Origin: Spirulinaceae cyanobacterium SM2_1_0
Lineage (GTDB): Bacteria > Cyanobacteriota > Cyanobacteriia > Cyanobacteriales > Spirulinaceae
Reading direction: 5' to 3'
DNA: 64,000 bases
Assembly: GCA_012031265.1 (NCBI GenBank)
Contig: JAAUTY010000004.1
Span: 66,923-130,922 of the forward strand
Shown here: positions 33,210 through 43,260 of the stretch, in pieces
How the letters are laid out: every line of letters begins with the position of its first letter
How positions within the stretch are numbered: the stretch's first letter is position 1
Position numbers and translations under genes: made by a program
The notes under the pieces: model-generated
What the model saw: only the letters and a program-made list of their open reading frames with translations
Databases searched by the model: none
Told to the model about the DNA's origin: nothing

Positions 33210-33725
33210 TCAGCCTTGAGGCAATTGCTGGAAACTCTCATCGTACAGGTCGATCTCTAGCCGCTCGGCGCGCACGTCACCGGGCAGCTTCCGCGCTTCA
33301 CCCAGAAAAAGAGGCTTCGTCAAGCCGGGTTCGGGGTGCAGAACCGTACGGGCACGGACATGAATTTTGCCATCATTGCCACCGAGGCGACCGTAGGGGG
33401 AAACATCAATGGCGGCTTGGCGCAGCGTCGCTTGGGTTACTTCTGGTGTGACATCATCCGGAACGACGATGACTACATTAGAAGAGGCATTGTCAAAAAC
33501 CAGGGCGTAGCGCCCTGCCCCGGGTATTTCGGTGCGCTGGAAGAGTCCGAGGCTCAGCCCCAGGATGCTGAGGGTGATGACCCCCATGAAGGCGGTGACA
33601 CCGACTAAGCGGAAGCGGAAGCCCCATTGGAACAGGAAACCAGCGATCGCCAGTACCAGCGCCACGGCGGTCAAAATTGCCGCGCCTTTGATATAAATCG
33701 CAAAATCGGTCGGTAAAAATCCCAT
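33210..33725 (-). CDS. ycf51: Ycf51 family protein
   Basis: A 171-residue protein of the Ycf51 family, conserved in cyanobacteria and red-lineage plastids. Two N-terminal transmembrane helices (AAILTAVALVLAIAGFLFQW and GVTAFMGVITLSILGLSLGL) precede a soluble domain with the conserved block GKIHVRARTVLHPEPGLTKP. Function is unknown. It is upstream of the PH-domain gene on the minus strand, probably as an operon of small membrane proteins. Confidence 0.9.
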   Translation of the reverse strand: MGFLPTDFAIYIKGAAILTAVALVLAIAGFLFQWGFRFRLVGVTAFMGVITLSILGLSLGLFQRTEIPGAGRYALVFDNASSNVVIVVPDDVTPEVTQATLRQAAIDVSPYGRLGGNDGKIHVRARTVLHPEPGLTKPLFLGEARKLPGDVRAERLEIDLYDESFQQLPQG

Positions 33726-33756
33726 CGCCGTTTTATTTCAGAATTGCAAGTAAAGA

Positions 33757-35241
33757 TCAAAACTGTCGCGTCCAAGCGTCAAACCAACGCTCAACCACCA
33801 CTTTTGTCTGGGTGAAGAATTCGACCGCGTGGCGGCCCTGCCCATGCAAATCGCCGAAGAAGCTGGCTTTCCAGCCGCTGAAGGGGAAATAGGCCATCGG
33901 CGCAGCGACGCCGATATTGATGCCAATATTACCGGCTTCGGCCTCGGAGCGAAACTGGCGCGCCGCCGCACCGCTGCGGGTGAACAAGCAAGCCATATTG
34001 CCCCAGGGGCTGCGGTTGACTAGGGCGATCGCGTCCTCAATCGTTTCAACATGAGTGAGGCCCAAAACCGGCCCAAAGATTTCCGTCCGCGCTAGCTCGC
34101 CATCGCTTGGCAGACCAGTGAGGACAGTGGGGCGGAGGAAGTGACCGCGCTCGCCGCCGGGAATTCGGGGATTGCGCCCATCCACGCTGGCTCGGCCGCC
34201 TTCATCGAGACCCTTTTGGATCAGACCCTCAATGCGAGCACGGCTCTGGGCGCTGATCACCGGCCCCATTTGTACTTCCGGATCAAGGCCGTTGCCGACG
34301 ACCCGCTCACTCGCGGCCTGGGCGATCGCCTCCGGGAACCAAGACTGAGCTTGGCCGACCGTCACCGCCACCGACGCGGCGAGACAGCGTTGACCCGCGC
34401 AACCAAAGGCACTGTCAGCGGCGATGCGGGTCGTCAGCTTCGGATCGGCGTCGGGTAAAACGATTAGGGGATTTTTCGCGCCGCCCTGGCATTGAACGCG
34501 CTTACCGTGGGCGGCAGCTTGGGTGTAGATGTGCTGGGCAACGGGCGAGGAGCCGACGAAGCTGATCGATTTGACGGTCGGGTGTTCGAGCAGGGTCTCG
34601 ACCACAGTTTTCGCACCGTTGACCAGATTCACGACGCCGGGAGGCAGATCGGTCGCCGCGATTAAGCGGGTGACCTGCTGCATGGTCAGTGGCACTTTTT
34701 CCGAGGGTTTGATGATGACGGTATTGCCACAGGCGATCGCATAGGGCAAGAACCAAAACGGAATCATGCCAGGAAAGTTGAACGGCGTGATGATCGCGCA
34801 GACGCCGAGGGGTTGGCGGAACGTCATTTCGTCAATGCCGCGCGCGACGTCCTCGAGATTGTTCCCCTGCATCAACATCGGGATGCCGCAGGCGACCTCA
34901 ACATTTTCCAGCGCCCGCTGCCACTCGCCGCGCGCCTCGGCGAGAGTTTTGCCGCATTCGAGGGTGATCAGGCGACATAGCTCGTCCAGATTGTCCGTGA
35001 GGAGTTGTCGGAGCTGGAAGAGGGGCTGGATGCGCTGGGGAGCTGGCACGCGCCGCCAGTCCTGAAAGGCCGTTGCTGCTGCGCGTACCGCCGTTTCGAC
35101 ATCTTGGCGGGGCGACAGCGGCACCCGGTTGAGGACAGTAGCGGTCGCCGGGTTGTAGACGGGAAGTTCGTCAGTGGTCTGGGCCGGCTGCCACTGACCG
35201 TTGATGTAATTGCGGAGGGGCGATCGCGACAGGACATCCAT
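33757..35241 (-). CDS. mmsA: CoA-acylating methylmalonate-semialdehyde dehydrogenase
   Basis: A 494-residue aldehyde dehydrogenase of the methylmalonate-semialdehyde type. It has [20 protein letters not shown] and [14 protein letters not shown] for NAD binding, and the catalytic Cys in [16 protein letters not shown] near residue 288. The usual ALDH general-base glutamate segment is replaced by [10 protein letters not shown], as in MMSDH enzymes that transfer the acyl group to CoA. Expected roles are valine, beta-alanine or inositol catabolism. I use the ATG at 35241. The next upstream gene on the strand is a Nif11-type protein. Confidence 0.92.
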   Translation of the reverse strand: MDVLSRSPLRNYINGQWQPAQTTDELPVYNPATATVLNRVPLSPRQDVETAVRAAATAFQDWRRVPAPQRIQPLFQLRQLLTDNLDELCRLITLECGKTLAEARGEWQRALENVEVACGIPMLMQGNNLEDVARGIDEMTFRQPLGVCAIITPFNFPGMIPFWFLPYAIACGNTVIIKPSEKVPLTMQQVTRLIAATDLPPGVVNLVNGAKTVVETLLEHPTVKSISFVGSSPVAQHIYTQAAAHGKRVQCQGGAKNPLIVLPDADPKLTTRIAADSAFGCAGQRCLAASVAVTVGQAQSWFPEAIAQAASERVVGNGLDPEVQMGPVISAQSRARIEGLIQKGLDEGGRASVDGRNPRIPGGERGHFLRPTVLTGLPSDGELARTEIFGPVLGLTHVETIEDAIALVNRSPWGNMACLFTRSGAAARQFRSEAEAGNIGINIGVAAPMAYFPFSGWKASFFGDLHGQGRHAVEFFTQTKVVVERWFDAWTRQF

Positions 35242-35291
35242 GCTAGAACTGGGCAGCGAGGCGGTCGCCGCGCTCAGGCAATGGCACAATG

Positions 35292-35615
35292 CTAAATGAA
35301 GCGGCGGAGTGTATCTTCATAATCATCCAGGGGATTGTCAGTGAAGCGCTGGACGTGCTTTTGCCACTTGTTGAGCCAATCCGCGAGAGGCGCATCGCCA
35401 TTCTGGTGTTTGGCGATCGCCGTTTGGCATTGCTCGTAAAACCCGACGAATTGAACGTATTCGTCAATATCCTCGCCGGAAAAGCCATAACCGCTGTCCT
35501 GAGCGACCGCCGCAAACCCTTGACGTGTCGGGGGACAAGTTTTGAGCCGATACTGAAGTGCTTCGTCGCCACACACTTTTTGGAAAAAGTCAATGACAGC
35601 TTCGCGTTGAGACAT
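35292..35615 (-). CDS. Nif11-like domain protein
   Basis: A 107-residue protein whose first 55 residues form a Nif11-like domain ([20 protein letters not shown], later [17 protein letters not shown]). There is no double-glycine cleavage site or Cys-rich core peptide, so it is not a peptide natural-product precursor but the housekeeping type found near nitrogen-fixation or unrelated genes. The C-terminal half is acidic and Trp-containing ([18 protein letters not shown]). It precedes mmsA on the same strand by about 50 bp. Confidence 0.75.
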   Translation of the reverse strand: MSQREAVIDFFQKVCGDEALQYRLKTCPPTRQGFAAVAQDSGYGFSGEDIDEYVQFVGFYEQCQTAIAKHQNGDAPLADWLNKWQKHVQRFTDNPLDDYEDTLRRFI

Positions 35616-35752
35616 TGTCCACCCTTAACTTGAGGCCTGCGCTAACACAGAATACTTTAAATTCTACGTGCTGATCTAATCTTAACGGCTGGCTCCGCCA
35701 GCGTCGTCGGCTACTCAGGCTAAATTTTGCTCGTGAGGCGCTTGCGAGTCAC

Positions 35753-36826
35753 TTAAGTCCCAGTGGTGGGGGCGTGGCGTTCGAGCGCGAGCTGGATCAA
35801 AGCATGAGCCAGCTTGGGGAAGGGGACGCCAGTTGCAGCCCAGAGCCGGGGGTACATACTGGTAGCCGTGAAGCCGGGCAGAGTATTGATCTCATTCAGC
35901 AGCACTGTGCCTGTCTTCTCGAGGTAGAAGAAATCGACGCGGGCGAGACCCGTGGCATCAATCGTCTGAAAGGCACGCAAGGCCAGCTCCTGAATTTCTG
36001 CGGCGATCGCCGCAGGTAGGGATGCCGGAATGCTCAAAGCGGCCTGAGCGGCGGCATACTTGGTCTCGTAATCATAGAAGTCGCTGGCGTGACTGACCTC
36101 ACCCACCACCGAGGCGCGGGGATGATCATTGCCCAGCACCGCACATTCGACCTCGCGAGCTTCGACGCCAGCTTCGACGATCAGGCGGCGATCGTAGCTG
36201 GCGGCATTGTGCAGCGCCGTCTGGAGCTGACGGCGATCACGCGCCTTACTGATGCCGATGGAAGAACCAAGGTTGGCTGGCTTCACGAAGCAGGGGTAAG
36301 CAAGATTGGCTTCGATCTGGTCGCAGAGGCGGCCAAAGGTCCGTGCGGGCGATCGCACCTGCGCGCTCGAAACAGCCAGATATTTCACCTGGGGCAAGCC
36401 TGCCTGCCGGAAGGCGGTCTTCATCATTAGCTTGTCCATGCCGACAGCCGCACCCAAAACGCCACTGCCGACATAAGGGGTCTGCATTAGAGTCAGCCAG
36501 CCTTGCAGCGTGCCGTCTTCGCCATTGGGACCATGCAGAACCGGGAACCAGACATCCACTTGGCTAGCGCTGGCGGGCAATTGCCAGAGCTGACGACGGG
36601 TGACCGGCAGCTCAGACTCAGATGGCCGCCCGGCAGCGAGGACATCGGCGGCTATGCGGCCGTCACGCCAGACCCCATCTTTCTGAATATAGAACGGCAG
36701 CAGGTTGTAAGACTGGAGATTGTAATCGCTCCGCAGTGCTCCGGCGATCGCCTGCGCCGAACGAATCGATACTTCGTGCTCGCCAGAACGACCGCCAAAT
36801 AGTAGACCGACTGTTATTTTGCTCAC
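35753..36826 (-). CDS. ddl: D-alanine-D-alanine ligase
   Basis: A 357-residue ATP-grasp enzyme. It has [17 protein letters not shown] at the N-terminus, the ATP-binding [17 protein letters not shown] near residue 182, the omega-loop FYDYETKYA near 248, whose Tyr indicates D-Ala-D-Ala and not D-Ala-D-lactate specificity, and [18 protein letters not shown] near 310. It makes the dipeptide terminus of peptidoglycan precursors. Start ATG at 36826; length is normal. It stands alone between the Nif11 gene and the divergent cupin gene. Confidence 0.95.
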   Translation of the reverse strand: MSKITVGLLFGGRSGEHEVSIRSAQAIAGALRSDYNLQSYNLLPFYIQKDGVWRDGRIAADVLAAGRPSESELPVTRRQLWQLPASASQVDVWFPVLHGPNGEDGTLQGWLTLMQTPYVGSGVLGAAVGMDKLMMKTAFRQAGLPQVKYLAVSSAQVRSPARTFGRLCDQIEANLAYPCFVKPANLGSSIGISKARDRRQLQTALHNAASYDRRLIVEAGVEAREVECAVLGNDHPRASVVGEVSHASDFYDYETKYAAAQAALSIPASLPAAIAAEIQELALRAFQTIDATGLARVDFFYLEKTGTVLLNEINTLPGFTATSMYPRLWAATGVPFPKLAHALIQLALERHAPTTGT

Positions 36827-36974
36827 TGTTTTCTCCCCACACCGACCCCAATCATGCTTGGCAAAAGTGTTAGATTACCTTTAAATACATCTGCCGATTT
36901 GTCAACGTTAAGCTACAACCGGCCTAAACCACTTCTCTCCCCTAGCCATCCCCCTGTTGCCGCCCACAATCGTG

Positions 36975-37310
36975 ATGAAGTTTGCCGCTTTACATGCGCA
37001 GCCCGAGTGCTCTGTCTCCCACAACCCAGCGATCCGCAAGCGGGTGCTGTTGGGTGCTGGCGATTTGCCCCATCTGACGGGCTTCGCCCAGGCTCGCTTG
37101 GCCCCGGGACAAGTCGCGGGCGCGCATACTCACGCCGATAGGTGCGAAGTGTTTTTCGTGGAGGCGGGCACGGGAACCATTTGGATTGATGACACCCCGC
37201 ACTGCTTGCAACCCGGTTGTTGCGTGGCAGTTGAGGCGGGCGAGCAACATGAGATTGCCAACACGGGCACGGAGGAGTTGGTTCTGACCTATTTTGGCTT
37301 GCAAGTTTAG
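36975..37310 (+). CDS. Cupin domain protein
   Basis: A 111-residue single-domain cupin. Metal-binding residues sit in GAHTHADRCEVFFVEAG (cupin motif 1, His-x-His and Glu) and AGEQHEIANTG (motif 2 His). Likely a small metalloenzyme or sugar/small-molecule binder; no specific reaction can be given. The ATG at 36975 gives the standard N-terminus, and a TTG at 36957 is the alternative. It is divergent from ddl. Confidence 0.82.
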   Translation: MKFAALHAQPECSVSHNPAIRKRVLLGAGDLPHLTGFAQARLAPGQVAGAHTHADRCEVFFVEAGTGTIWIDDTPHCLQPGCCVAVEAGEQHEIANTGTEELVLTYFGLQV

Positions 37311-37490
37311 CGAGCTGTTGGGAATCAGGCGGCTCGCAGCTACCGCAGCGATTGGTCAAAAATGGTTGAACCCTGTGGCATTGTCCGGATTGTCGCGACG
37401 AAGATGATTGAGCGCCGACTGTGACGTTGTTGTCCAGCAAACGCCCCTGTTGCTGTGCAACTTACTTTAACTGTTGGCAGGGTTTCCCTG

Positions 37491-37499
37491 TGCTATGCT
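37491..37499 (+). promoter_or_regulatory. Candidate extended -10 element of the rbp gene
   Basis: TGCTATGCT matches an extended -10 (TG-n-TATnnT) in the 313-bp gap between the cupin and rbp genes. Transcription from about 37506 would give a leader of roughly 118 bases, in keeping with the long cold-responsive leaders of cyanobacterial RNA-binding protein genes. No good -35 is present. Confidence 0.35.
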
Positions 37500-37623
37500 T
37501 ACGGGGAAGCCAGTTGGACTCGGCAGATTGGGTTTGTTCGCTCGGGCGACGGATCGCGTCTCCGGACTCCATCCGGATTCACCTACACACTTCATCACTC
37601 GGTTTCGATTCTGGAGACGCGCA

Positions 37624-37923
37624 ATGTCGGTTTACGTTGGCAACCTTGCCTACAGCGTTACGCAAGAAGATTTGAAAGAGGTTTTTACGGAGTACGGCAC
37701 CGTTAAGCGGGTTCACCTACCGAAGGATCGCGAAACGGGTCGTCCGCGCGGTTTTGGCTTCGTCGAGATGGAAACGGATGACGAGGAGCAGGCGGCAATC
37801 AACGAGCTAGATGGTGCAGAGTGGTTGGGGCGTGTGCTCAAGGTCAATAAGGCTCGCCCCCGCGAGGGCAATGGTGGCGGCGGTGGCGGCGGTGGCGGCG
37901 GTGGTCGCCGTGGCGGTATGTAA
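37624..37923 (+). CDS. rbp: Glycine-rich RRM RNA-binding protein
   Basis: A 99-residue protein with one RRM (RNP2 VYVGNL at residues 3-8, RNP1 RGFGFVEM near 45) and a Gly/Arg tail of about 20 residues. It belongs to the cyanobacterial Rbp family, often cold-induced and thought to act on mRNA. The start is the ATG at 37624 ([12 protein letters not shown]); the upstream open frame is leader. rpsU lies 180 bp downstream on the same strand, the arrangement known from Anabaena rbpA1-rpsU. Confidence 0.93.
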   Translation: MSVYVGNLAYSVTQEDLKEVFTEYGTVKRVHLPKDRETGRPRGFGFVEMETDDEEQAAINELDGAEWLGRVLKVNKARPREGNGGGGGGGGGGGRRGGM

Positions 37924-38103
37924 GTCGGCAATGATGCCACTGCATAGTTGACGCCAGTGACCGGATGAAGGAACTTGAAACCTTTGCTAAGCTAGGTTTA
38001 GTATTAGGCGCTGTTGGCAGAGTGCGGCAGCGCATTGCGCGTTTTGAATGTCGCGACTGCGAGGCATTGCAGTTATTTTGTGTTATTTGATGGAGAAGCT
38101 TGC

Positions 38104-38283
38104 ATGACCCAAGTCATTGTTGGTGAAAACGAGGGAATTGAGTCCGCATTACGTCGCTTTCGGCGGCAGGTGTCTCGTGCTGGTATTTTTGCAGACATGA
38201 AGCGCCTGCGTCACTTCGAAACGCCGATCGAGAAGCGGAAGCGTAAGGCGATCGCCCGCCGCCGTAAAAAGTATCCTCGTTAA
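38104..38283 (+). CDS. rpsU: 30S ribosomal protein S21
   Basis: A 59-residue, highly basic protein, [20 protein letters not shown], ending with a Lys/Arg-rich segment, as in S21. It binds the 30S subunit near the mRNA entry and helps initiation. It follows the glycine-rich rbp gene, a conserved cyanobacterial pairing linked to temperature response. Convergent with yifB after 11 bp. Confidence 0.97.
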   Translation: MTQVIVGENEGIESALRRFRRQVSRAGIFADMKRLRHFETPIEKRKRKAIARRRKKYPR

Positions 38284-38294
38284 GCCGAGCCGCC

Positions 38295-39824
38295 TCATTG
38301 CAAGCGGTCTAAGGTGCGGTATTGAATCGCCTCAGCCAGATGTTGGCGGCTGAGGCGATTCTCGTTGGCCAAATCCGCAATCGTCCGCGCCACCTTGAGC
38401 GCGCGATCCACGGCTCGGGCCGAGAGACCGAGTTTGCGAATCGCCCCTTCGAGCAATTGCCGACTGACCTCGTCCAAGGCACAAAATTGGCGGATATGGG
38501 TCGTCCTCATCTCAGCATTGCAGCGAACTCCGGTTTCGTCCTGGAAACGTTGTCCAGCCAGGTTGCGAGCTGCCGCGATGCGATCGCGCACGCGGCTCGA
38601 CGGTTCGCCCTCAGCCTGGCGCATCATCTCCTCGGGTTTGAGACGATTGACCGCGACTTGGAGATCAATGCGATCCATCAGCGGCCCCGACAGCTTCGCC
38701 CAGTAGCTTTCGCGCTGACGGGGTGAACAAGTGCAGGGCTGAATCGGGTCACCGTAGTAGCCACAAGGACAAGGGTTGGTGCTCGCGACGAGGGTGAACT
38801 GCGCCGGAAACACGACTGACTGCCGCGTGCGCGAAATTGTCACAAAGCCATCTTCCAGAGGCTGACGGAGAAATTCTAAGACATTGCGCTTAAACTCCGT
38901 CAACTCATCCAAGAACAAAATGCCTCGGTGTGCCAGCGAGATCTCCCCCGGTCGCGGAAAGCTGCCGCCGCCGACCAGCGAGGGCCCTGAGGCCGAGTGA
39001 TGGGGACTACGGAAAGGACGTTCGGCGACCAGCGAGCCGCGATCTTTCAGCAAGCCCGCGACGGAATGGATTTGCGAGACTTCCAGGGCTTCCGTGAAAC
39101 TGAGCGGCGGCAGAATCCCCGGCAAGCGGCGGGCGAGCATGGTTTTGCCGCTCCCGGGTGGGCCGACGAAGATGAGGTTATGACCCCCCGCCGCCGCGAT
39201 TTCCAGGGCGCGACGCGCATGGGCTTGTCCCTTGACTTCCTTGAGGTCGGCGAGACTGACGGGCGATCGCGCTAATTCTACCCGAGCATCCAGGGCGATC
39301 GCTTGATGGCGCTCCGGCGATGCAAGAAAGTCGGCAATCTCGTTGAGGTGCTGAAAGCCGAAAACGGTTAGCCCCTCGACCACAGCCGCTTCCCGGGCAT
39401 TGTCGGCCGGTACGAGCAACCGTTGCATCCCTAAGCGCAATGCCGCTGCGGCAATCGGCAGCACACCGGCCACAGCCCGCAGGCTGCCATCGAGCGACAA
39501 TTCACCCAAAAAGAGTGTGTCACCGAGCAGATCAGTCGCAATCTGCTCCGACGCCGCCAGGGTGCCGATGGCGATCGGTAAGTCGAAGCTCGGCCCCTCT
39601 TTGCGGAGGTCAGCAGGCGTGAGATTGACCACCACCTTCCGCATCGGTACCGCAAAGCCCGCATTCTTGATCGCGGCACGGACGCGCTCACGCGACTCCT
39701 GCACGGCCGCGTCCGGCAACCCGACGATGACCGTTTGCGGTAACCCCCCGGCAACATCTACCTCGACCCCAACCTTCACCGCGTCGATCCCGACCAGTGC
39801 GGCACTCCAGACCCTGGCTAGCAC
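38295..39824 (-). CDS. yifB: YifB/ComM-type Mg-chelatase-like AAA+ ATPase
   Basis: A 509-residue protein with the three expected parts. The N-terminal Lon-like ChlI domain contains QTVIVGLPDAAVQESRERVR. The AAA+ domain has Walker A in FVGPPGSGKTMLARRLPG near residue 220 and Walker B in GILFLDELTEF near 298, followed by a Cys-rich CPCGYYGDPIQPCTC. A C-terminal helical domain ends near LSRQHLAEAIQYR. In Vibrio/Haemophilus, ComM is a branch-migration helicase that aids integration during natural transformation, which fits a transformable cyanobacterium. Start ATG at 39824. Confidence 0.95.
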   Translation of the reverse strand: MLARVWSAALVGIDAVKVGVEVDVAGGLPQTVIVGLPDAAVQESRERVRAAIKNAGFAVPMRKVVVNLTPADLRKEGPSFDLPIAIGTLAASEQIATDLLGDTLFLGELSLDGSLRAVAGVLPIAAAALRLGMQRLLVPADNAREAAVVEGLTVFGFQHLNEIADFLASPERHQAIALDARVELARSPVSLADLKEVKGQAHARRALEIAAAGGHNLIFVGPPGSGKTMLARRLPGILPPLSFTEALEVSQIHSVAGLLKDRGSLVAERPFRSPHHSASGPSLVGGGSFPRPGEISLAHRGILFLDELTEFKRNVLEFLRQPLEDGFVTISRTRQSVVFPAQFTLVASTNPCPCGYYGDPIQPCTCSPRQRESYWAKLSGPLMDRIDLQVAVNRLKPEEMMRQAEGEPSSRVRDRIAAARNLAGQRFQDETGVRCNAEMRTTHIRQFCALDEVSRQLLEGAIRKLGLSARAVDRALKVARTIADLANENRLSRQHLAEAIQYRTLDRLQ

Positions 39825-39937
39825 GCGCTCTCTCTAAATTTTGCTTGCCTCAGTATGGTAGCGGAAAATCGTCGTGATTGAGGGGTGACCTACCAACATC
39901 CGCTCAGTCGCTCGCGGGTTGGGGGGGGGTGAGTCGC

Positions 39938-40798
39938 CTAAAGCTGCGGTACCGCAGCGGGTCGGCGGCAAGTGGGATTGGGGCGGGCGGGATCGAGTTG
40001 ACCGCCGAGGTCGGCGCAGGCCGCTTGTAGCGCGCCACGATCCAGACCCGCTGCACTGGGCAGGCATTCAAAGACTTGCTCGTAAACTAACTCGTCGCTG
40101 GTGGCCGAGGGCTGACCCTCAAAATAAGTAATCGCCGAGCCACCCTGGCGATCGCAAGTCGTTGTAAAGCCATTGCGAGCGACGACAGCCGGTTCAGGTG
40201 CAGGTAGGGCAGGCGCGGTAGCGGGGGGCGTCGTCGTTCTGGCCTGTGGGCATTGCTGACGCAGCGCATTGAGTTCGCGCTGGAGGCTCTCGACGCGATT
40301 GGGGGCGACACGGGCGCGCTCGGTTTTGACCTGGCGGATTTCGGCCATCGCGTCCATCATCACCTGCATCATCGCCAACGGGTCATCGGCATTAAAGTTG
40401 CCTTGGATGAGCGGCGCGAGGCGATCGCGCAACGGCCCCATAATTGCCGTGACTTCCCCCAGATCCAGTCCCTGCAACATTTCGCCGCCGCCAAAGAGTG
40501 AAAGCGCCGTCTCCAATCGCCCCAGCAGATCGGTAAAGCGATCACTGTCAGCCCCCGGTGCTAGCCCCTCAAATGATTGCAGCGCCTCGCTGAGGCTGAC
40601 CGTATTTCCCGCCCGCTCGCGACGAGCTTGCTCAATCGCGTCGAGGAGCTGGGCTTCGCGTTGCGCCGCTAGGGGTTCAAGACAAAGCGCGGTGCGGGTG
40701 AGGCGATCACTACTCTGGGTGCGTCCCGGCAGAGCGGCGATGACCACTAAGAGGCTGGCGAAGCCGAGACCGGTCAACAAGCGACGGGGCAAATTCAT
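39938..40798 (-). CDS. Secreted hypothetical protein
   Basis: A 286-residue protein with a signal peptide (LLTGLGFASLLVVIAALPGR, cleavage near TQS). A helical middle section (EAQLLDAIEQARRERAG, LGEVTAIMGPLRDRLAPLIQ) and a Pro/Ala linker near residue 190 precede a C-terminal part with several cysteines (FTTTCDRQGGSAITYFEG, VFECLPSAAG, PTCRRP). Disulfides are likely, so it is probably periplasmic. I recognise no characterised family. I choose the ATG at 40798; the frame is open to 40891, past the stop of the patatin gene. Confidence 0.6.
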   Translation of the reverse strand: MNLPRRLLTGLGFASLLVVIAALPGRTQSSDRLTRTALCLEPLAAQREAQLLDAIEQARRERAGNTVSLSEALQSFEGLAPGADSDRFTDLLGRLETALSLFGGGEMLQGLDLGEVTAIMGPLRDRLAPLIQGNFNADDPLAMMQVMMDAMAEIRQVKTERARVAPNRVESLQRELNALRQQCPQARTTTPPATAPALPAPEPAVVARNGFTTTCDRQGGSAITYFEGQPSATSDELVYEQVFECLPSAAGLDRGALQAACADLGGQLDPARPNPTCRRPAAVPQL

Positions 40799-40880
40799 AG
40801 GAGCGCAGGGGGGAGGCGGAACAGCAGCCAGGACGGGCAGCGGCGGCAAAAGTTCCGACCCGGCAGGCTGGGCGGTACCC

Positions 40881-42002
40881 TTACTCCGCACTCACCGCGA
40901 GAAAGTCGCTGACTTTGTCGCGAACCGAGAGCGGCGGCTGGTCATCGTTGAACTGGCTTTGGAACTGACCGTGGCGATAATACACGGCCCCCAAGGCAGC
41001 CAGCGCTGCAATATTGTTTGCACTGGCATTATCGATCGCGCCCTCGATGGCGATCGGTTGACTCCCAAACTGGGACTGCAAATGTTGTCGCAGTTCGGGT
41101 GCCTGTGCGAGGTGCTGGGTGAGATAAGCGGTCTTCAGGGGGGGGTGCAGGCGGGCGTAGGCGCGATCGCCCAACGGCGTACTCGCCATGATTTTTTGTG
41201 CGACGTAGGCATCGATTTTTTGGGGTGCATCCATGAGGACATCCACAATGCGCTTGCCCCACTGTGCCGCTCCCCAGTGTTTCACCTCGCGATAGGGATA
41301 GCTCTGAAAAGTCTGCCCCGTGCCGATTGAGAAGACACGCAAGTCAGCGAGGGAATGACCTAGGCGCACGGCTTCGGCGATCGCGCAGGCGGTCGGATTG
41401 TTGGCGCCGACGCCACCGTCGATTGCGGAACATTGGCGATCACCCGCGACCAACTGATAAGCCGGAAAGTAGGTGGGAGCCGACGATGAGCAGAGGCTCG
41501 CCTCCCAAAGGTAGATGCTGGCATACCATTCGGCGTGTCGCCAACTTTTGAACATGAGCGGATAGCGGGTGACCGTATCGTAGGCGGTAATCAGCAGCTT
41601 CGGCTGATTGCTACCGCTAGGCGTGACCTCAGCGAGACGGCGATCGCCGTATTGCTCTTGGAGCACCGTCCGCAAGCCGTCATGGGAAAACTTCGGCGCT
41701 GACAAGCCGCTTTGAACCAGCAGCGACAGGCGGCGGGGCGAAAACAGCCCGCCCAGACCCCAGTAGGGAAAGATCCGCCGACCATTTTGACGGTAGAGAT
41801 CAACAAGCTCCGTACCCGATTTGCCAATCGCGAGTCCGGCCGCCAGGATCGAGCCGGTCGAAGTGCCAGCGATCAACTGGAAATATTCGTGCAGAGCTTG
41901 ACCCGTCTCAGCCCGAACTGCACCCTCCAACTCACTGAGGATCTGAGCAGAGATAGTGCCGCGAATACCACCGCCGTCAAGGCTGAGAATGCGATAGACC
42001 AT
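40881..42002 (-). CDS. Patatin-like phospholipase
   Basis: A 373-residue patatin-family lipid acyl hydrolase. It has the oxyanion hole SLDGGGIRGTI (residues 7-17), the nucleophile serine in IAGTSTGSILAAG near residue 50 and the catalytic Asp in AIDGGVGANNP near 200. Such enzymes cleave membrane lipids in turnover; in bacteria, patatins are also effectors of CBASS defence, but no cyclase or sensor gene is adjacent here, so lipid metabolism is the default reading. ATG at 42002. The secreted hypothetical gene follows. Confidence 0.9.
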   Translation of the reverse strand: MVYRILSLDGGGIRGTISAQILSELEGAVRAETGQALHEYFQLIAGTSTGSILAAGLAIGKSGTELVDLYRQNGRRIFPYWGLGGLFSPRRLSLLVQSGLSAPKFSHDGLRTVLQEQYGDRRLAEVTPSGSNQPKLLITAYDTVTRYPLMFKSWRHAEWYASIYLWEASLCSSSAPTYFPAYQLVAGDRQCSAIDGGVGANNPTACAIAEAVRLGHSLADLRVFSIGTGQTFQSYPYREVKHWGAAQWGKRIVDVLMDAPQKIDAYVAQKIMASTPLGDRAYARLHPPLKTAYLTQHLAQAPELRQHLQSQFGSQPIAIEGAIDNASANNIAALAALGAVYYRHGQFQSQFNDDQPPLSVRDKVSDFLAVSAE

Positions 42003-42157
42003 AGCGAAGCAGGTTACCGAGTCGGTTCGCGTGCAATTATACGCCCGGAAGGGCAATCAAGACGCCAACCCTGCATTTAGCTTCGGTGCCCGTCAGCATA
42101 CTCGCCACAAGGCTCCGACTCCTCACTCGCCAAGGTGATTCCCCCCGCAAGCAATCG

Positions 42158-42640
42158 CTAGGAGTTGGTAGTCTGCGCCGCTAGCATTTCCTTCAGCTTG
42201 GCAAGGTCATCAGCCCAGCGTGGATCGGGTTGCACCGCATCACTACTGCCCGAGCCACGCCGCGACTTACCACTTGCGGCATTGCCACTGTTCGCATTGC
42301 TGCTCCGCTTCGTCGGACTCGTCGTCGGACTTGCCGTCGGACTCGCCGTCGGGCTGCCAGGCGTTGCAGCCTCCTCAGGCTTGCTCTTAGCACGCGGCAG
42401 TGCTTTCTCAATTTTGATCGGGTTGTCCATGAACGACTGACCGTTGTGCTTTTCGATCAGCGCGTCCGCCATCTCATCGGTTGGCACCGTCACAAAGGCA
42501 AAGCCGCGACATTTACCGGTGCGACGATCCTTGATCACCTTGGTGGAGACTTCTTCGCCGAAATCCGCAAAGATTTCATGCAAAGCGTCGCGATCCACTG
42601 AATCCTTGGGCAAATTGCCCACGTATAAACGAACAGTCAT
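42158..42640 (-). CDS. RRM RNA-binding protein with Ser/Thr/Pro-rich tail
   Basis: A 160-residue protein with an N-terminal RRM (RNP2 LYVGNL at residues 5-10, RNP1 CRGFAFVTV near 47). A tail includes tandem SPTA/SPTT units encoded by a 12-bp DNA repeat, and a short C-terminal helix (PDPRWADDLAKLKEMLAA). It is a second, longer member of the cyanobacterial Rbp type, lacking the Gly-rich tail of the gene at 37624. The start is the ATG at 42640 (MTVRLYVGNLP). Stand-alone transcription is likely. Confidence 0.9.
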   Translation of the reverse strand: MTVRLYVGNLPKDSVDRDALHEIFADFGEEVSTKVIKDRRTGKCRGFAFVTVPTDEMADALIEKHNGQSFMDNPIKIEKALPRAKSKPEEAATPGSPTASPTASPTTSPTKRSSNANSGNAASGKSRRGSGSSDAVQPDPRWADDLAKLKEMLAAQTTNS

Positions 42641-43137
42641 AAACTTGCTTGCTCCAACACTGAACTTTTTGCTAATGAAGACTTGACTCAACGACTTTCT
42701 GAACCATCGGCGCGATCACGACAAAACCCCTCACCCCAGGCATCACCGCTCACACTCTCACCACGAAGCTGGGGACTGCTATCAACAAAATCGCTGCGAC
42801 CTAATTTTAGCTAGCACCGCTAGCTATTCCTCCTGAGCGACGGCAGCGAGCCTCACACTCACCGTAGGTCGATTTGCCAAAACCGGCTAAAAAATTATTA
42901 CGGAATATTTACACCAGTAGTCAGCCTAGCACGCAGCGCCGCTGCCGCCAACGTTGCTGGACAGATTTCTCACCGGTGACGTCAGGGGTCACCTTGAGTA
43001 CATCTGCTCAACAACTGTTCGTAGCGAGCAGACTCCCCTTTGCATACTGGGTACAACATTGAAAACCAGCAGTTACAAAAATAAACACTTGGCAGTCGCC
43101 CGAATGTGTCCACTGTTGGTTATCAAAAGTGTAGTGG
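42641..43137. other. Intergenic region between rbp2 and nblA
   Basis: About 500 bp that serves as upstream region for two divergent genes. It contains the palindrome at 42808-42826 and no gene I can support. I looked for an NtcA box (GTA-N8-TAC) for nblA and found none that fits. Confidence 0.45.
42808..42826. other. Perfect inverted repeat TAGCTAGC-acc-GCTAGCTA
   Basis: Eight-base arms around a 3-base loop, 168 bases upstream of the RRM gene start. It could be an operator or a leader hairpin for that gene; nothing further can be decided from sequence. Confidence 0.4.
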
Positions 43138-43166
43138 CTGACGCCCCGTCAAATTTTTGTTATATT
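43138..43166 (+). promoter_or_regulatory. Candidate nblA promoter
   Basis: CTGACG at 43138-43143 and TATATT at 43161-43166 are separated by 17 bases, a good match to a group 1 sigma promoter. Transcription would begin near 43173 and give a leader of about 88 bases before the nblA ATG. Confidence 0.5.
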
Positions 43167-43260
43167 TCTTAACATGACAGGAGGCAGTCCTGACTTTGCT
43201 GAGGCGAAACCATTGGTTTTGCTTCTTTATGTCCCGTTCGCAGTCTGGAGTCGAATGATA

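Noticed and set aside
35292..35615. Nif11 protein as a peptide natural-product precursor
   Set aside because: No double-glycine leader cleavage site, no Cys/Ser/Thr-rich core, and no lanthipeptide or transporter genes nearby.
40269..41330. A 353-codon plus-strand frame across the secreted protein and patatin genes
   Set aside because: Arg/Ser-rich translation without domains, antisense to two well-supported genes.
40881..42002. Patatin as the effector of a CBASS-type defence system
   Set aside because: No cyclase, sensor or ubiquitin-like genes nearby; neighbours are housekeeping or unrelated.
43174..43260. N-terminal extension of NblA from the ATG at 43174
   Set aside because: The predicted transcription start is next to it and the extra 29 residues are unlike NblA; the family starts near 43261.
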